Shown in pieces: positions 1 through 8,250 of a stretch of 22,616 nt of DNA. Both the position numbers and the translations under genes were made by a program. Position 1 is the stretch's first letter, and the number at the start of each line of letters is the position of its first letter. A model generated the notes under the pieces. The model ran no database searches. It was not told the origin of the DNA and was given only the letters and a program-made list of their open reading frames with translations. Origin of the DNA: Folioceros fuciformis (Eukaryota; Anthocerotophyta; Anthocerotopsida; Anthocerotales); contig JBNGIO010006130.1 of the NCBI GenBank assembly GCA_049999805.1, positions 1-22,616 of the forward strand. The letters run 5' to 3'.

Positions 1-137
1 AACCCTAAACCCTAAACCCTAAACCCTAAACCCTAAACCCTAAACCCTAAACCCTAAACCCTACACCCTAAACCCTACACCCTAAACCCTAAACCGTAAA
101 CCCTAACCCTATACCCTATACCCTATACCCTATACCC
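1..137. repeat. Plant telomere repeat array (CCCTAAA)n, chromosome end
   Basis: The first ~68 bases are uninterrupted AAACCCT units, followed by units with single changes (CCCTACA, CCGTAAA) and a block of four CCCTATA units. This is the Arabidopsis-type plant telomere heptamer. The C-rich strand reads 5' to 3' from the left edge, the orientation expected at the left end of a chromosome. The window therefore starts at, or within a few repeats of, an assembled chromosome terminus. An internal telomeric block is possible but less likely, because the sequence begins exactly in the array. Confidence 0.95.
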
Positions 138-510
138 TAAACCCTAAACCCTTAACCCTTAACCCTTAACCCTTCACGCTAAACCCTTAACCCTTAATCC
201 TTAACCCTTAACGCTTAACCCTTCACCCTTAACCCTAACCCTTAACCCTTAACCGTAAGCCCTAAAAGTCCTAAAGCCTAAACCTCAATACCCGAAAACC
301 TAAATCCTTAATCCTAAGCCCTAAAGTGCTCAACCCAACTCTTATTCCTAAAACCTAAGCCCTGATTCCTAAGTCCTAGAACCCGAAATTTGTCGAGTTC
401 GTTTTTCTTCTAAACCCTTCATCCGTAAAGGCGAAATTCTTACATTCGTAAAAATCCTAAAACCTAAACCTAAAAACCTAAAACCTAAACCTAAAAGCTA
501 AATCCTCCAA
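138..510. repeat. Degenerate telomere-variant repeats (CCCTTAA, CCTAAA, CCTAAAA types)
   Basis: About ten CCCTTAA-type units (roughly 145-250) are followed by increasingly corrupted CCTAAA/CCTAAAC motifs to ~510. Unit size and sequence drift away from the heptamer with distance from the end, as expected for proximal telomere that is no longer renewed by telomerase. The block at 373-440 contains little repeat structure, and the motif resumes at 453-505. No gene is visible. Confidence 0.85.
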
Positions 511-1040
511 CGCGGAACCCGCAATCCGTAGCCCTAGACCTTGATTCCTAATTCCGAATCCCGAATCCCGAATTCCGTAATCCTAAATGTGCAACGGGAA
601 AATAACGTAGCTAAATCCTGAACGGAATGCCTCAAAGTGCGAGGTTTGGTTTGGTCTGGCTGTTCTTCTGCACTTGATCCATTCGCAGTCAAACATCCTG
701 TAACATCGGAGCACTCAGAGTCCAGGGAAATAAGGGAATGCAATAATGCCCTTACCTTCCAACCACCAGCGCATGTTTACGCAAGCCTGCAGGAAGGACT
801 CCTCAATCCGTTTCTGAACATGCTTTTAAAAACCTGGGATCTGTTAGTCACAGTCAGGGGGAACAAGGCAGGCTGCCTTGCTGTTCTAATTAGGCGTGGA
901 TGTATAGCGATTCTGAGCATGCACATAGCCATGCTAACGTTCCTTTGGGCTGCGGCACCGGAGCCACCTCGTATGGTGGTCATGCACAGTAACTGGGGCA
1001 TCCTGGCGTAGACTCGCCTTTCAACAGCTGGACCTGAACG
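511..1040. other. Subtelomeric single-copy DNA upstream of the PPR gene
   Basis: About 530 bp separates the telomere-like DNA from the PPR start codon and must hold its promoter and 5' leader. I see no convincing TATA box. Short open frames on both strands overlap each other and have no coding character. A perfect 8-bp inverted repeat with a 1-base spacer (CAAGGCAG-G-CTGCCTTG) lies near 864-880, of unknown meaning. A 5' untranslated exon or intron could be present but cannot be shown from sequence alone. Confidence 0.5.
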
Positions 1041-3440
1041 ATGGCCACAGTTCGCCAGGTACTGGACCTTGTGTGTACCCAACAAATTTCAATTAACATG
1101 CGTGCCAGGACTCCGCCGGAAGCTCCCGCTCGCCCCGTCTTGGGGAGTCAACCCATGGCAAGCAAAGCCTCCAGGAGCAGGGGTGTACTGAGTCCAGCGC
1201 TTCCACTTCCGGTGACTCGTGTGGGAAGGGACGGGTTTTCCACCGATGGTCGGTGCCAGGAGCAGGAGCACTTGTGGCAGCAATTTTTTCTGGACCCTTC
1301 CTTGTGGTTGGACAACAGACGAGATAAGAAGAGCTCGCATTGGCCTGACTTCCGGCGTAAAGGGTCCGATGAGGTTCTGTGGGTGAACAGCATGTTCAAA
1401 CCAGATTGGGTTGATGAGCAGCTGGTTTCGTTGGATATGCTGATGGGTCGTGGTCCCTCTCCTTCCGAGTCCTCGTCTCCGGATAAGCCTCAACCTGACA
1501 GGCGTTCGGGATCGGACACGAGCGTCGTAACTGTTGCTACCGTGACGATGTTATGTCAGCAGGGGAGACTTTCTGAGGCCGTTGGTGCCCTGGAATCTCT
1601 GGCGCACACGCACTCTGCTGTTTCCCTGTCTATCTTCTGCACCTTGCTAAAACTCTGTACAGCCAAGAAGGATTTGGTCGTGGGGCGACGAGTTCACAAT
1701 CTCAGCGTCAAACTTGGTTACGATTCGATTCCATACGTGGGGAACCATATCCTGCGTATGTATGCAAGTGGGGACAGGCTAGAGGAGGCCATGGATGTGT
1801 TCACCAGAACAGGCAAGCCAGACGTTTTTGCCTGGTCTTCCATCATCTCTGCCCATGCTAAACATGGGAAATCTATCGAGGCAGTGAAACTGTACCACGA
1901 GATGGTTAGGTCAGGATTGAAGGCGGATGCGCACGTCTTTGTAGCTGTGCTACAAGCCTGCGCGTTTGCTGGGGACTTGGAATCTGGCAGAAAAGTGCAC
2001 TTGGATGTGGTGCAGAGCGGCATTCCCACTAACTTGTTTGTTGGCAACTGCCTGGTGGACATGTATGCCAAATGTGGCAAAATGAAAGATGCACGCCATG
2101 TTTTTGACAGCATGGCCTCGAAGGATGTGGTGACATGGACGGTGCTGATTGCTGGGTATGCCAAATCTGGTGCACTGAAAGATGCACGCCAGATCTTTGA
2201 CAGCATGGAGACGAAGAATGTGGTGACATGGAATGCCCTGATAGCTGGGTATGCCCAGCAAGGGCTCGGTCATGAAGCGCTTGTTTTGCATGGACAAATG
2301 GAGCGGGAGGGCATCATTTTGGCTGACCATGTTACTTTCGGTTGCCTTTTAAGAGCCTGTGCAAGCACGGGTGCCCTACAGAAGGGCATGCAACTGCACT
2401 CGCAGGCTGTCCAAAGGGGACTGCTGGATGACGTTATGGTGGGCAACTGCCTGGTGGACATGTATGCCAAATGTGGCGAAGTGGAAGATGCGCGCCAGGT
2501 TTTCGACAGCATGGCCGCCAAGGATGTTGTGACGTGGAACGTCCTGATTGCTGGATATGGTGCTTGCGATGAAGGTTACAAGGCACTAGATTGTTTTGAG
2601 GAGATGTTAGTTGCCGGAGTTCAGCCTAATGATGCCACTTTTACTGGCCTTTTAGTAGCATGCAGTCACGGGGGACTGGTCCACGAGGGTCGCAATCACC
2701 TTCTTGCCATGGCACAACAGCATGGCATCAATCCGTCTGTTGAGCATTACACGTGCATGATTGATGTCCTTGGGCGTGCTGGTCGTTTAGATGAAGCAAA
2801 GGAGATGTTGTTGTCATGTGAGGGCCAGACTGATGTCGTGGCATTGACGACTTTGCTGAACGCCTGCAAGTGCCACGGGGACGTACAGGGGGCGAAGTGG
2901 TGTTTTGAGAGCATTGTGAAACTGGACCCTCAGCAGGCGTCTGCATATTTGCTCATGGCCAGGACGTTTGCGGATGCAGGTAGGTGGGCTGATGTAGATA
3001 GGATTGAAACACTGCGGATGGCAGCAGGAGCTAACAAGAAACCTGCAGTGGTGACTATTGAGGTGAATAAGGAGGTACATAGATTTGTGGTGGGAGAACG
3101 GAGAGACGATATTGCGTTCAAGGTAGAGAGCACGAATGCACGTGTGAAGCGTGAAGGGGGCCATGTACCTCACACAAAGCTGGTGTTAAAGCCAGTTTGT
3201 GAGAAGGAAAAGGAAGATGCTCTTTGTGGGCATGCTGAGAAGTTAGCTCTGGCGTTTGGTCTCTTGAACACTCCGAATGGGACACCTCTGGTGGTAACGA
3301 AGAATCTTCGCATGTGTAGCGACTGCCACAGTTCCACGGAGATCATTTCAAAGCTCGAACAGAGAAACATTGTTGTCAGAGATGGGTACCGTGTGCATCG
3401 ATTTGCAAACGGTGGTTGCACTTGTGACGGTCGACCGTGA
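1041..3440 (+). CDS. Organellar PLS-class PPR protein with DYW:KP-type (GRP-ending) editing domain and N-terminal PDF motif
   Basis: A single uninterrupted frame encodes 799 residues and is probably imported into mitochondria or plastids to bind and edit RNA. Residues 1-75 are Arg/Ser/Ala-rich and transit-peptide-like; the next in-frame ATGs are codons 20 and 39. The first ATG sits in acgATGg, a good plant context. Residues ~79-133 match the OSB-protein PDF motif (DPSLWLDNR at 85-93, PDF at 102-104, then LW and WV). About 13 PPR motifs span ~166-598 in P, L and S order, with S motifs of the MYAKCG type at 341-346 and 474-479. E1/E2 follow at ~599-669 and the DYW-like domain at ~670-799. The deaminase core is intact: HAE 731-733, C759, C762, H763 and the second site CTC 793-795. 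The PG-box region reads VLKPV (715-719) and the protein ends GRP rather than DYW. Known family: GRP-ending DYW:KP proteins are the proposed or demonstrated U-to-C editors. Function here is inferred; class assignment is strong. Confidence 0.93.
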   Translation: MATVRQVLDLVCTQQISINMRARTPPEAPARPVLGSQPMASKASRSRGVLSPALPLPVTRVGRDGFSTDGRCQEQEHLWQQFFLDPSLWLDNRRDKKSSHWPDFRRKGSDEVLWVNSMFKPDWVDEQLVSLDMLMGRGPSPSESSSPDKPQPDRRSGSDTSVVTVATVTMLCQQGRLSEAVGALESLAHTHSAVSLSIFCTLLKLCTAKKDLVVGRRVHNLSVKLGYDSIPYVGNHILRMYASGDRLEEAMDVFTRTGKPDVFAWSSIISAHAKHGKSIEAVKLYHEMVRSGLKADAHVFVAVLQACAFAGDLESGRKVHLDVVQSGIPTNLFVGNCLVDMYAKCGKMKDARHVFDSMASKDVVTWTVLIAGYAKSGALKDARQIFDSMETKNVVTWNALIAGYAQQGLGHEALVLHGQMEREGIILADHVTFGCLLRACASTGALQKGMQLHSQAVQRGLLDDVMVGNCLVDMYAKCGEVEDARQVFDSMAAKDVVTWNVLIAGYGACDEGYKALDCFEEMLVAGVQPNDATFTGLLVACSHGGLVHEGRNHLLAMAQQHGINPSVEHYTCMIDVLGRAGRLDEAKEMLLSCEGQTDVVALTTLLNACKCHGDVQGAKWCFESIVKLDPQQASAYLLMARTFADAGRWADVDRIETLRMAAGANKKPAVVTIEVNKEVHRFVVGERRDDIAFKVESTNARVKREGGHVPHTKLVLKPVCEKEKEDALCGHAEKLALAFGLLNTPNGTPLVVTKNLRMCSDCHSSTEIISKLEQRNIVVRDGYRVHRFANGGCTCDGRP

Positions 3441-3920
3441 AACGGGAAGGGAAGGGAACGTTTGACGACCGAACTACAACTACTGAGACGTGGACATGAA
3501 TGGGTGGGCATGGATGCCCAACACTCACCCTTGCACAGCTCATCCATACGTAAGCTACAAAAAATGTTGTCCGTCTTAAAACAGAGAAAATGGCAAATGG
3601 GCACTGTAGTAAAATGCTTGGAAACTTGGCAAGCATTGCTTTGTATGGTGCTCCCCCTTACCTCCTTGCTTCTTTTACAACGCCTTAGTCTGTTTGTTTG
3701 TGGATTGCATCCCCTCGTCCTTTCTGCACCCTTGATCACCGGAGAAAGACAAGGGGCTAAACAAACATGAATTCCTAACACTCATCCTTGCACATCTCAA
3801 CGTTGGCTTCATTATCTGGCAGTGGCAACTGGCTACATAATATTCCGGGTGCTACAACTGAATTTAATGTTCTAATTCTGCTTCTAGTTGTTTGAAAGGC
3901 TGTTGGATCCCCTCTTCAAC
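3441..3920. other. 3' flank of the PPR gene, no gene seen
   Basis: This stretch directly follows the TGA stop and probably includes the 3' untranslated region. Plus- and minus-strand frames of 60-100 codons are present, but none resembles a protein and they overlap one another. No canonical AATAAA signal with a clear cleavage context stands out. Confidence 0.5.
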
Positions 3921-4625
3921 CTTCTCTTCAATCGGCTGTCCAGATATCATTCAGTTTCCAGGAGCTGTTGGATCGGCTGTTCACTCCCTGTTCAATTACC
4001 ATTTCGCTCTTCAGCTGTCCACTCTCCAGGATGTGTTCAATCTACTGTTATTGTTCTTCCTGAATTGCTACATCCCGCGGTAGCTGGTGGCTAGGAACAA
4101 GTTGTTGTTCTTGGTTGCAATTCTCGACTCTCTTGCGCCCTCGACTTGACTGGTGTTGCGGGTGTTGTAGCGAACCTGGCTGGGATTGTACCTGACTGTG
4201 TTATTTGGGAATGGTACTGGGACTGCACCGGTACTGGGACTCCACCTTGTCCTGTTCTTGCCCATCACCTACTTTCTCTTCAATCTGCTGTCAACATGTC
4301 ACGTCAGTCTCCAGGAGCGGTTGGATCGGCTGTTCACTCCCTTGTTCGTTTTCCATTTCGCTCTTCAGCTGTTCACTCTCTAGGATGTGTCCAATCTCCT
4401 GTTCTTGTTCTTCCTGAATTGCTACATTCTGCTGTTGCTGGTGGCGAGGGACAATTTGTTGTTCTTAGTTACAATTCTCGAATCTCTTGCCCTTAAGACT
4501 TGACTGGTATTGCGGGTATTGTAGCGAACCTGGCTGGGATTGTACCTGACAGGTTTCTTGGGAATGGTACTGGGACGGCACCTGAGCCTGGGCCTAGGCC
4601 TGGTCCCGTTCTTGCCTACGCCCGT
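3921..4625. repeat. Tandem duplication of a ~353-bp unit (two copies)
   Basis: Copy 1 runs ~3921-4272 and copy 2 ~4273-4625. Matching landmarks are offset by 352 to 354 bp: TTCTCTTCAAT at 3922 and 4274, GTTGGATCGGCTGTTCAC at 3967 and 4320, and the GTTCTTGCC end at ~4254 and ~4608. The copies differ by scattered substitutions and small indels, so the duplication is old. If the original period was 354 bp it equals 118 codons, consistent with a duplicated stretch of the minus-strand Gln-rich frame. Confidence 0.85.
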
Positions 4626-5025
4626 CACGATGCTTTTTGTCCAGTGGCTGGTGGTGCAACTGTTGTTTCAGCCGACCACAGGTCAGACTTGGCTGGCCTT
4701 GTGGCACGTCTTGTTGTTTCGCAAAAAGCTGAGTCCAGAATTTGCTGATATCTTAACTGATCATCATGGCGCGCGTAGGCGTGCTGCTGATGGTACTGGT
4801 GCTTCATGTGATTCAGAAGTCGTTGTTGTTGGTGTGGGTGTTTCTGTTTTTGCTTTTGGTGTTGTCGTTGTTGTAACAGTTGTTCATACCACAGTAATTG
4901 CTGCTGCAGTCGGTGTTTGTGGAGTTGTTGGTGTAACTCTTGTTCATGCCACTGCTGACATTGTTGGCATTGATGTTACATACAATGTTGCTGCTGGCGA
5001 TGGTTTAAGTGGAGTTGGTTCAACT
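3921..5025 (-). pseudogene. Decayed Gln/His-rich coding region, unknown protein
   Basis: Read on the minus strand, this region gives strongly Gln/His-biased peptide in successive frames. From 4971 to 4625 one frame is open for ~115 codons and full of Q, H and QQ runs; a stop (TAA, 4970-4972) separates it from more Q-rich sequence to ~5025. The Gln-rich signal then shifts frame near 4740 and continues across 4620-4450 with peptides such as QYHSQ and QYPQYQ. It shifts again to an acidic Gln/Glu segment over 4470-4300 containing IQEEQEQEIGHILESEQ. Copy 1 of the tandem duplication carries the same peptides with a stop and a one-base shift. The plus-strand valine-rich frame at 4540-5136 is the mirror of these CAA/CAC codons. 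I do not recognise the protein. It could be the tail of a Gln-rich regulator, or Q-rich by repeat slippage alone. Confidence 0.42.
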
Positions 5026-5173
5026 ATGCATGTTTCAGGCCAAAAAATAATCATCGGAATGGCACTCGATCACCTGCCGGACTTTGTTTCCGAAGTTAGT
5101 GGAATATTTATTTTTTTAATAAATGGTTGTTTTTGACAACCCTAAGTTCTTTGCAGTAAAAGACATGCCAGAT

Positions 5174-5265
5174 CACTAGGCGAACATAACAGAATCACGG
5201 CAAGGACAATTCGTTTGGTCACTTGGCGAATAGAACAGAATAACAGCAAGGACAATTCAAGATCC
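5174..5265. repeat. 46-bp tandem duplication
   Basis: Two units start at 5174 (CACTAGGCGAACATAACAGA) and 5220 (CACTTGGCGAATAGAACAGA); both end in GCAAGGACAATTC. Nothing suggests a coding role. Confidence 0.8.
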
Positions 5266-5299
5266 GGTGTACCTGTCATCATGCACGAGGGGAGAGAAG

Positions 5300-5450
5300 G
5301 CATAATTGTCCTGGACGGTTGCAGGCGTACCAGAGCTACCGTGCAGGCATACCAGAGCTATCCAGCTTAAGTTTTTATGGGAGGGGAGGCATAATGTCCT
5401 GGACTGTTGCACGCGTACCAAAGCTACCGAGCATAAGTTTTTACTCTGGC
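5300..5450. repeat. ~89-bp tandem duplication with internal shorter repeats
   Basis: GCATAATTGTCCTGGA at 5300 recurs as GCATAATGTCCTGGA at 5389, each followed by a GCGTACCAAAGCTACC-like box and AAGTTTTTA. The first copy has an extra internal repeat of the CATACCAGAGCTA box (5326-5361). No open frame is conserved between the copies. Confidence 0.75.
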
Positions 5451-6015
5451 GTACTCTCGTCACTACGCCCCACTCCCTCCTCTCCCTCCTGCCACTCCGC
5501 CTGAGAACATTCCAACACTCTCACACCCCTCCATCTTCTTGCTTCCTCCACTCCGTTTTTAGTTGCTCACTTCATCCTTCTTTGCTTCTCGCTCCCGATG
5601 GCGATTTCCCTCCTTCGACGTGTTGCTATTAGCACTCTCCTTCTTCCTCCTTTTCCATCTCCCAGGGCTCCTCCTCCATGGCACCAGGACAATCCATCAA
5701 GGTCGGCAACTCCCAGAAGCTCAACAAGGAGAAAATGTAGCTGCGCTCCTACCCCAACTTTGCACCTTAAATAGCAACAGTAGGTGATCTTATAGAACAG
5801 TGGGAGCTGGGGACCTTTCAATTCCCATAGGGCATCAACTGAACAGTGGTCGTTCAAGAATTTGCTCGGATTGTGTTGCGTTGCACCTTGAGCAAGCCGG
5901 AGTCCTCAAGAATTCAGGGATAATCCCATGTTGTGTATTGTCCAGATGATGCGAAAGGTCTACTAGCGTCCGGTGGAGGAACGTGGAGGCTCTACGTCAA
6001 CTTTCAGCGAAATAA
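5451..6015. other. Pyrimidine-rich tract and unassigned DNA, one doubtful 58-codon ORF
   Basis: From 5466 to ~5660 the plus strand is highly C/T-rich, like a plant 5' leader or an LTR end. An ATG at 5598 opens a 58-codon frame ending at 5774 with no recognisable feature. An overlapping ATG at 5678 opens a 20-codon frame. Between 5775 and 6015 all frames are interrupted. The segment may be the upstream part of the transposon-like fragment at 6016, but I cannot show this. Confidence 0.4.
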
Positions 6016-6258
6016 GGAGTTCGTGAGGAGGCGGCAACAGCACTCCTGACAACAAACTCCACCAAGACCACCAAAGGGTGGCTGATTCATGATATCACGG
6101 ACTTGAGAATGAGCGAAGTGGCCCGACTCATTGTTAATTGGCTGCTGGTGACCAAGATCGACCATGTAGCAAACGGAGTTCTACTATTACTCTACGAATT
6201 GGCACAGAACCCCAGTGGATTGGGGGAAGGTAGTTGCACATTGGATACAGTCCAATGA
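6016..6258 (+). pseudogene. Fragment of a repeated transposon-like protein (copy 1 of 3)
   Basis: An 80-codon frame is open between stops at 6013-6015 and 6256-6258, with no usable start. It aligns by eye with the C-terminal half of the minus-strand ORF at 8878-9312. Both have an alanine-rich stretch, then KGWL or NGWL, then an ARLIVNWL or LAKWLYCFL helix, then a D..HV/HM-L-LLL-E segment. This pattern resembles the 'putative plant transposon protein' domain family (Transposase_32-like, PF20167), often found in gag-like plant element proteins. That family name is an inference from motif shape. The fragment lacks the N-terminal half of the domain and is dead. Confidence 0.5.
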
Positions 6259-6308
6259 TAGAAAGCTCAGACATGAGAAGCCACGTGCCTCAAGTCTCTT
6301 CCCCTTCC

Positions 6309-6571
6309 TGTTTCACATTTGGGACCACTATAAGGTTATTACGGATTTAGAGAAAGCATCACTTTCTTGGTTGCCTCCAATTCGAGGTGATTTGCGGAAG
6401 CATTTCAACAAAGTTTTAGTGCTTTTTTAATTGATTCAATTGATTGCAAGAGGTGGGCTTTTATAGCCTTTTATAGCTTTTTTTACGTCTTCGGTACCAA
6501 ATACCAAAGAGTATAACCACACTATGTTAAACTAAGCTAACCATAACCAATGTGGTCTGTAATTCTAACTC
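6309..6571 (-). repeat. Candidate 3' LTR of a Ty1/copia element
   Basis: On the minus strand a polypurine tract GAGAGGGAGAG (6570-6580) is followed by GTTAGAATTAC, close to the usual copia LTR start TGTTAGAATTAC. Two TATA-like boxes (TATAAAA, complement of about 6459-6475) lie ~100 bp inside, as expected for an LTR promoter. The end at 6309 is chosen because the minus strand reads GAAACA there, a plausible ...CA terminus. No matching 5' LTR is present, so the left boundary is uncertain. Confidence 0.5.
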
Positions 6572-6592
6572 TCCCTCTCAGACCAGTTGGGA

Positions 6593-6702
6593 AATCTAAT
6601 CAAAGAACTAATAATCATTTGCTGCTAGAGTATTATATAAGTACTAGAATCTAATCAAACAACTAATAATCATTTGCTGCTAGAGTATTATATAAGTACT
6701 AG
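6593..6702. repeat. 55-bp tandem duplication in the copia 3' untranslated region
   Basis: Two nearly identical AT-rich units start at 6593 and 6648 (AATCTAATCAAAGAACTAAT / AATCTAATCAAACAACTAAT). A partial third TATTATATAAGTACTAGA motif lies near 6730-6750. It sits between the copia stop codon side and its polypurine tract. Confidence 0.9.
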
Positions 6703-6843
6703 AATCTAAGTTATTATCTACATTATCTATATTATATAAGTACTAGACTCACCGATCGTCATTGGTCGCAAATAAGATTGAAGCAAGCGGTCTACAATAA
6801 CAGTCAACTTCAAATAACTAAACATTATGAGATAAGATGTACC

Positions 6844-7690
6844 TCAGCTAATACGTAACTGGTCTAGCTGCAAAAAGCTGCTACAATCAACCAGTCCAAG
6901 CCTTTCTCTATGGAAGCAGTGTGTGAACTTTTGCAAGGATTTTGTCAGTATATCTGCTATATTGTCGTCTGTAGATACATATTGTACCTTAACAATTCCT
7001 TTGTTAGGAACGTCATTAATATAATGGTGTTGTATCTCAATATGCTTCGTGCGCGCACGAAAGATAGAGTTAGCGACTAAAGCAATGGCTAACATATTAC
7101 CGCAATTTAGCACTATTGGTCCTTCCTGCTTCATATCCAGATCTTCACATAGCTTTCTTTCCCATTCAGCCTCTTTCATGGCTTGAGTGAGTGCTTTGTA
7201 CTCCGACGAAAGTTATATTGCAGCTTGTTTTCTACAAGACCAATTAACGATAGTGGAGCCAGCTAGAAAGCAATATGGTGAGATACTTTTTGGGTGTCAA
7301 CGTGTGAAGCCCAATCCGCATCGACAAAGCATGTAAGCTAAAGATCATCCACTAGCCTTGAAGCAGATGCCATAATTTGGAGTACCCTTGAGGTACAGCA
7401 TGATATGCTTGAGAGCAATCCAATGATCCTTCCTGGGTTCTCTAAGAACTGAGCAACAACATTTATAGTGTTTGAGATATCTAGTCTGGTCTGATTACTC
7501 GAGAACATGAGAGTACTAACTCCCATTCGATAAGGGATATTTTCCATTTCTTTCTTTTCTTGTTCACTTTGTGGACAAGTAGAAGATGAAAGCTTAACAC
7601 CTACGACGCCAGGTGTGGCTGCCGCACGTGCATTCTCCAAATTGAAGCGTTTTAACATACCAGCTACATATCTTCCTTAATGAAGGGCTA
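6844..7690 (-). pseudogene. Ty1/copia polyprotein 3' end: end of reverse transcriptase plus RNase H, truncated and frameshifted
   Basis: Minus-strand frames give the standard copia order. YVAGMLKRFN (about 7675) and NIPYRMGVSTLMF with TRLDI belong to the end of the reverse transcriptase. FVDADWAS (about 7310) opens RNase H, which continues after a frameshift as LSSEYKALTQAMKEAEW, CGNMLAIALVANSIF, ARTKHIEIQHH and ADILTKSL to the stop at 6844. The two lesions seen are a TAG within the 7180-7270 segment and a one-base shift there. The next stop replaces the usual A.STEAEY start of the final RNase H block. Upstream of ~7690 the rest of RT, integrase and gag are absent and the sequence changes abruptly, so the copy is 5'-truncated or cut by a later insertion. 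It cannot transpose. Confidence 0.9.
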
Positions 7691-8250
7691 TGCTCCGTTT
7701 GCCAGCCTTTAGGCCGCGTCACGTCCGCCACTTCCACTCCCCAACACCACTACGTTTGCGCTCCTCTTTGAAATTACACGCGGACTCTCCTGGTTCCTAC
7801 TTAAGGTTTCCCGCTACTTGGCCGCTTCGATTCCACTACCAGTTGCCCCTTCCATGGTGGTTCACCTTCCTGGACCGTTGCTGAGTCACAACTTCCTTAT
7901 TTTCTAGCCTAAGTCCACAACCCTTCTCTTCGAGCGGGTCGCCTCTTATTCCCTAACTACAGGGGGGGGTGGTCCTTATATAGGCTCCCTAGAGTTTATT
8001 CAAGCACCAAGACCCAAGGACCACATAGCCCTTGTCCCAATCGGGCCCCTGGTCCAGATATTGGTCTACCCCAAAGCTTCAAGACCCAAGGAGGTCTTGT
8101 GTATATATATCCTTGCCTATTCTCAACTTAAGCCGCTTTCACCCTTATCTCACAAAAAAAATGAAAAACCACCAAGTCTGGCACTTGGTGAGGGGATTTT
8201 CAAACATTTTCTCTTCTACACCTAGCAAGTCCACTTGTTGAGGGGGTGCT
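7691..8250. other. Element-derived non-coding DNA
   Basis: This is C/T-rich on the plus strand with no protein-like frame. It includes a G8 run at 7963, a direct repeat CAAGACCCAAGGA at about 8008 and 8080, and a TATATATAT stretch near 8103. Segments around 7720-7920 resemble 9880-10090 loosely (both contain similar 'TTCCCAACAC' and end 'CTAAGTCCACAA'), suggesting the same repeat family. Confidence 0.4.

Noticed and set aside
1718-2521. Long minus-strand frames inside the PPR gene (up to 162 codons)
   Set aside because: They are antisense shadows of the repeated PPR motifs; the plus-strand protein is unambiguous.
3170-3781. 203-codon minus-strand frame over the end of the PPR gene
   Set aside because: It overlaps the DYW-like domain antisense and continues into 3' flank with no protein-like features.
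4540-5136. 198-codon valine-rich plus-strand frame
   Set aside because: It mirrors a run of CAA/CAC/AAC codons on the minus strand, starts at a non-ATG codon, has no domain, and crosses the tandem duplication.
5174-5450. Possible CRISPR-like or regulatory array
   Set aside because: There are only two units of each repeat, no regular unique spacers, and the genome is a plant's.
5598-5774. 58-codon ORF after a pyrimidine-rich leader
   Set aside because: The context resembles a gene start, but the peptide has no recognisable feature and ends in unstructured DNA; kept only as a note under the spacer.
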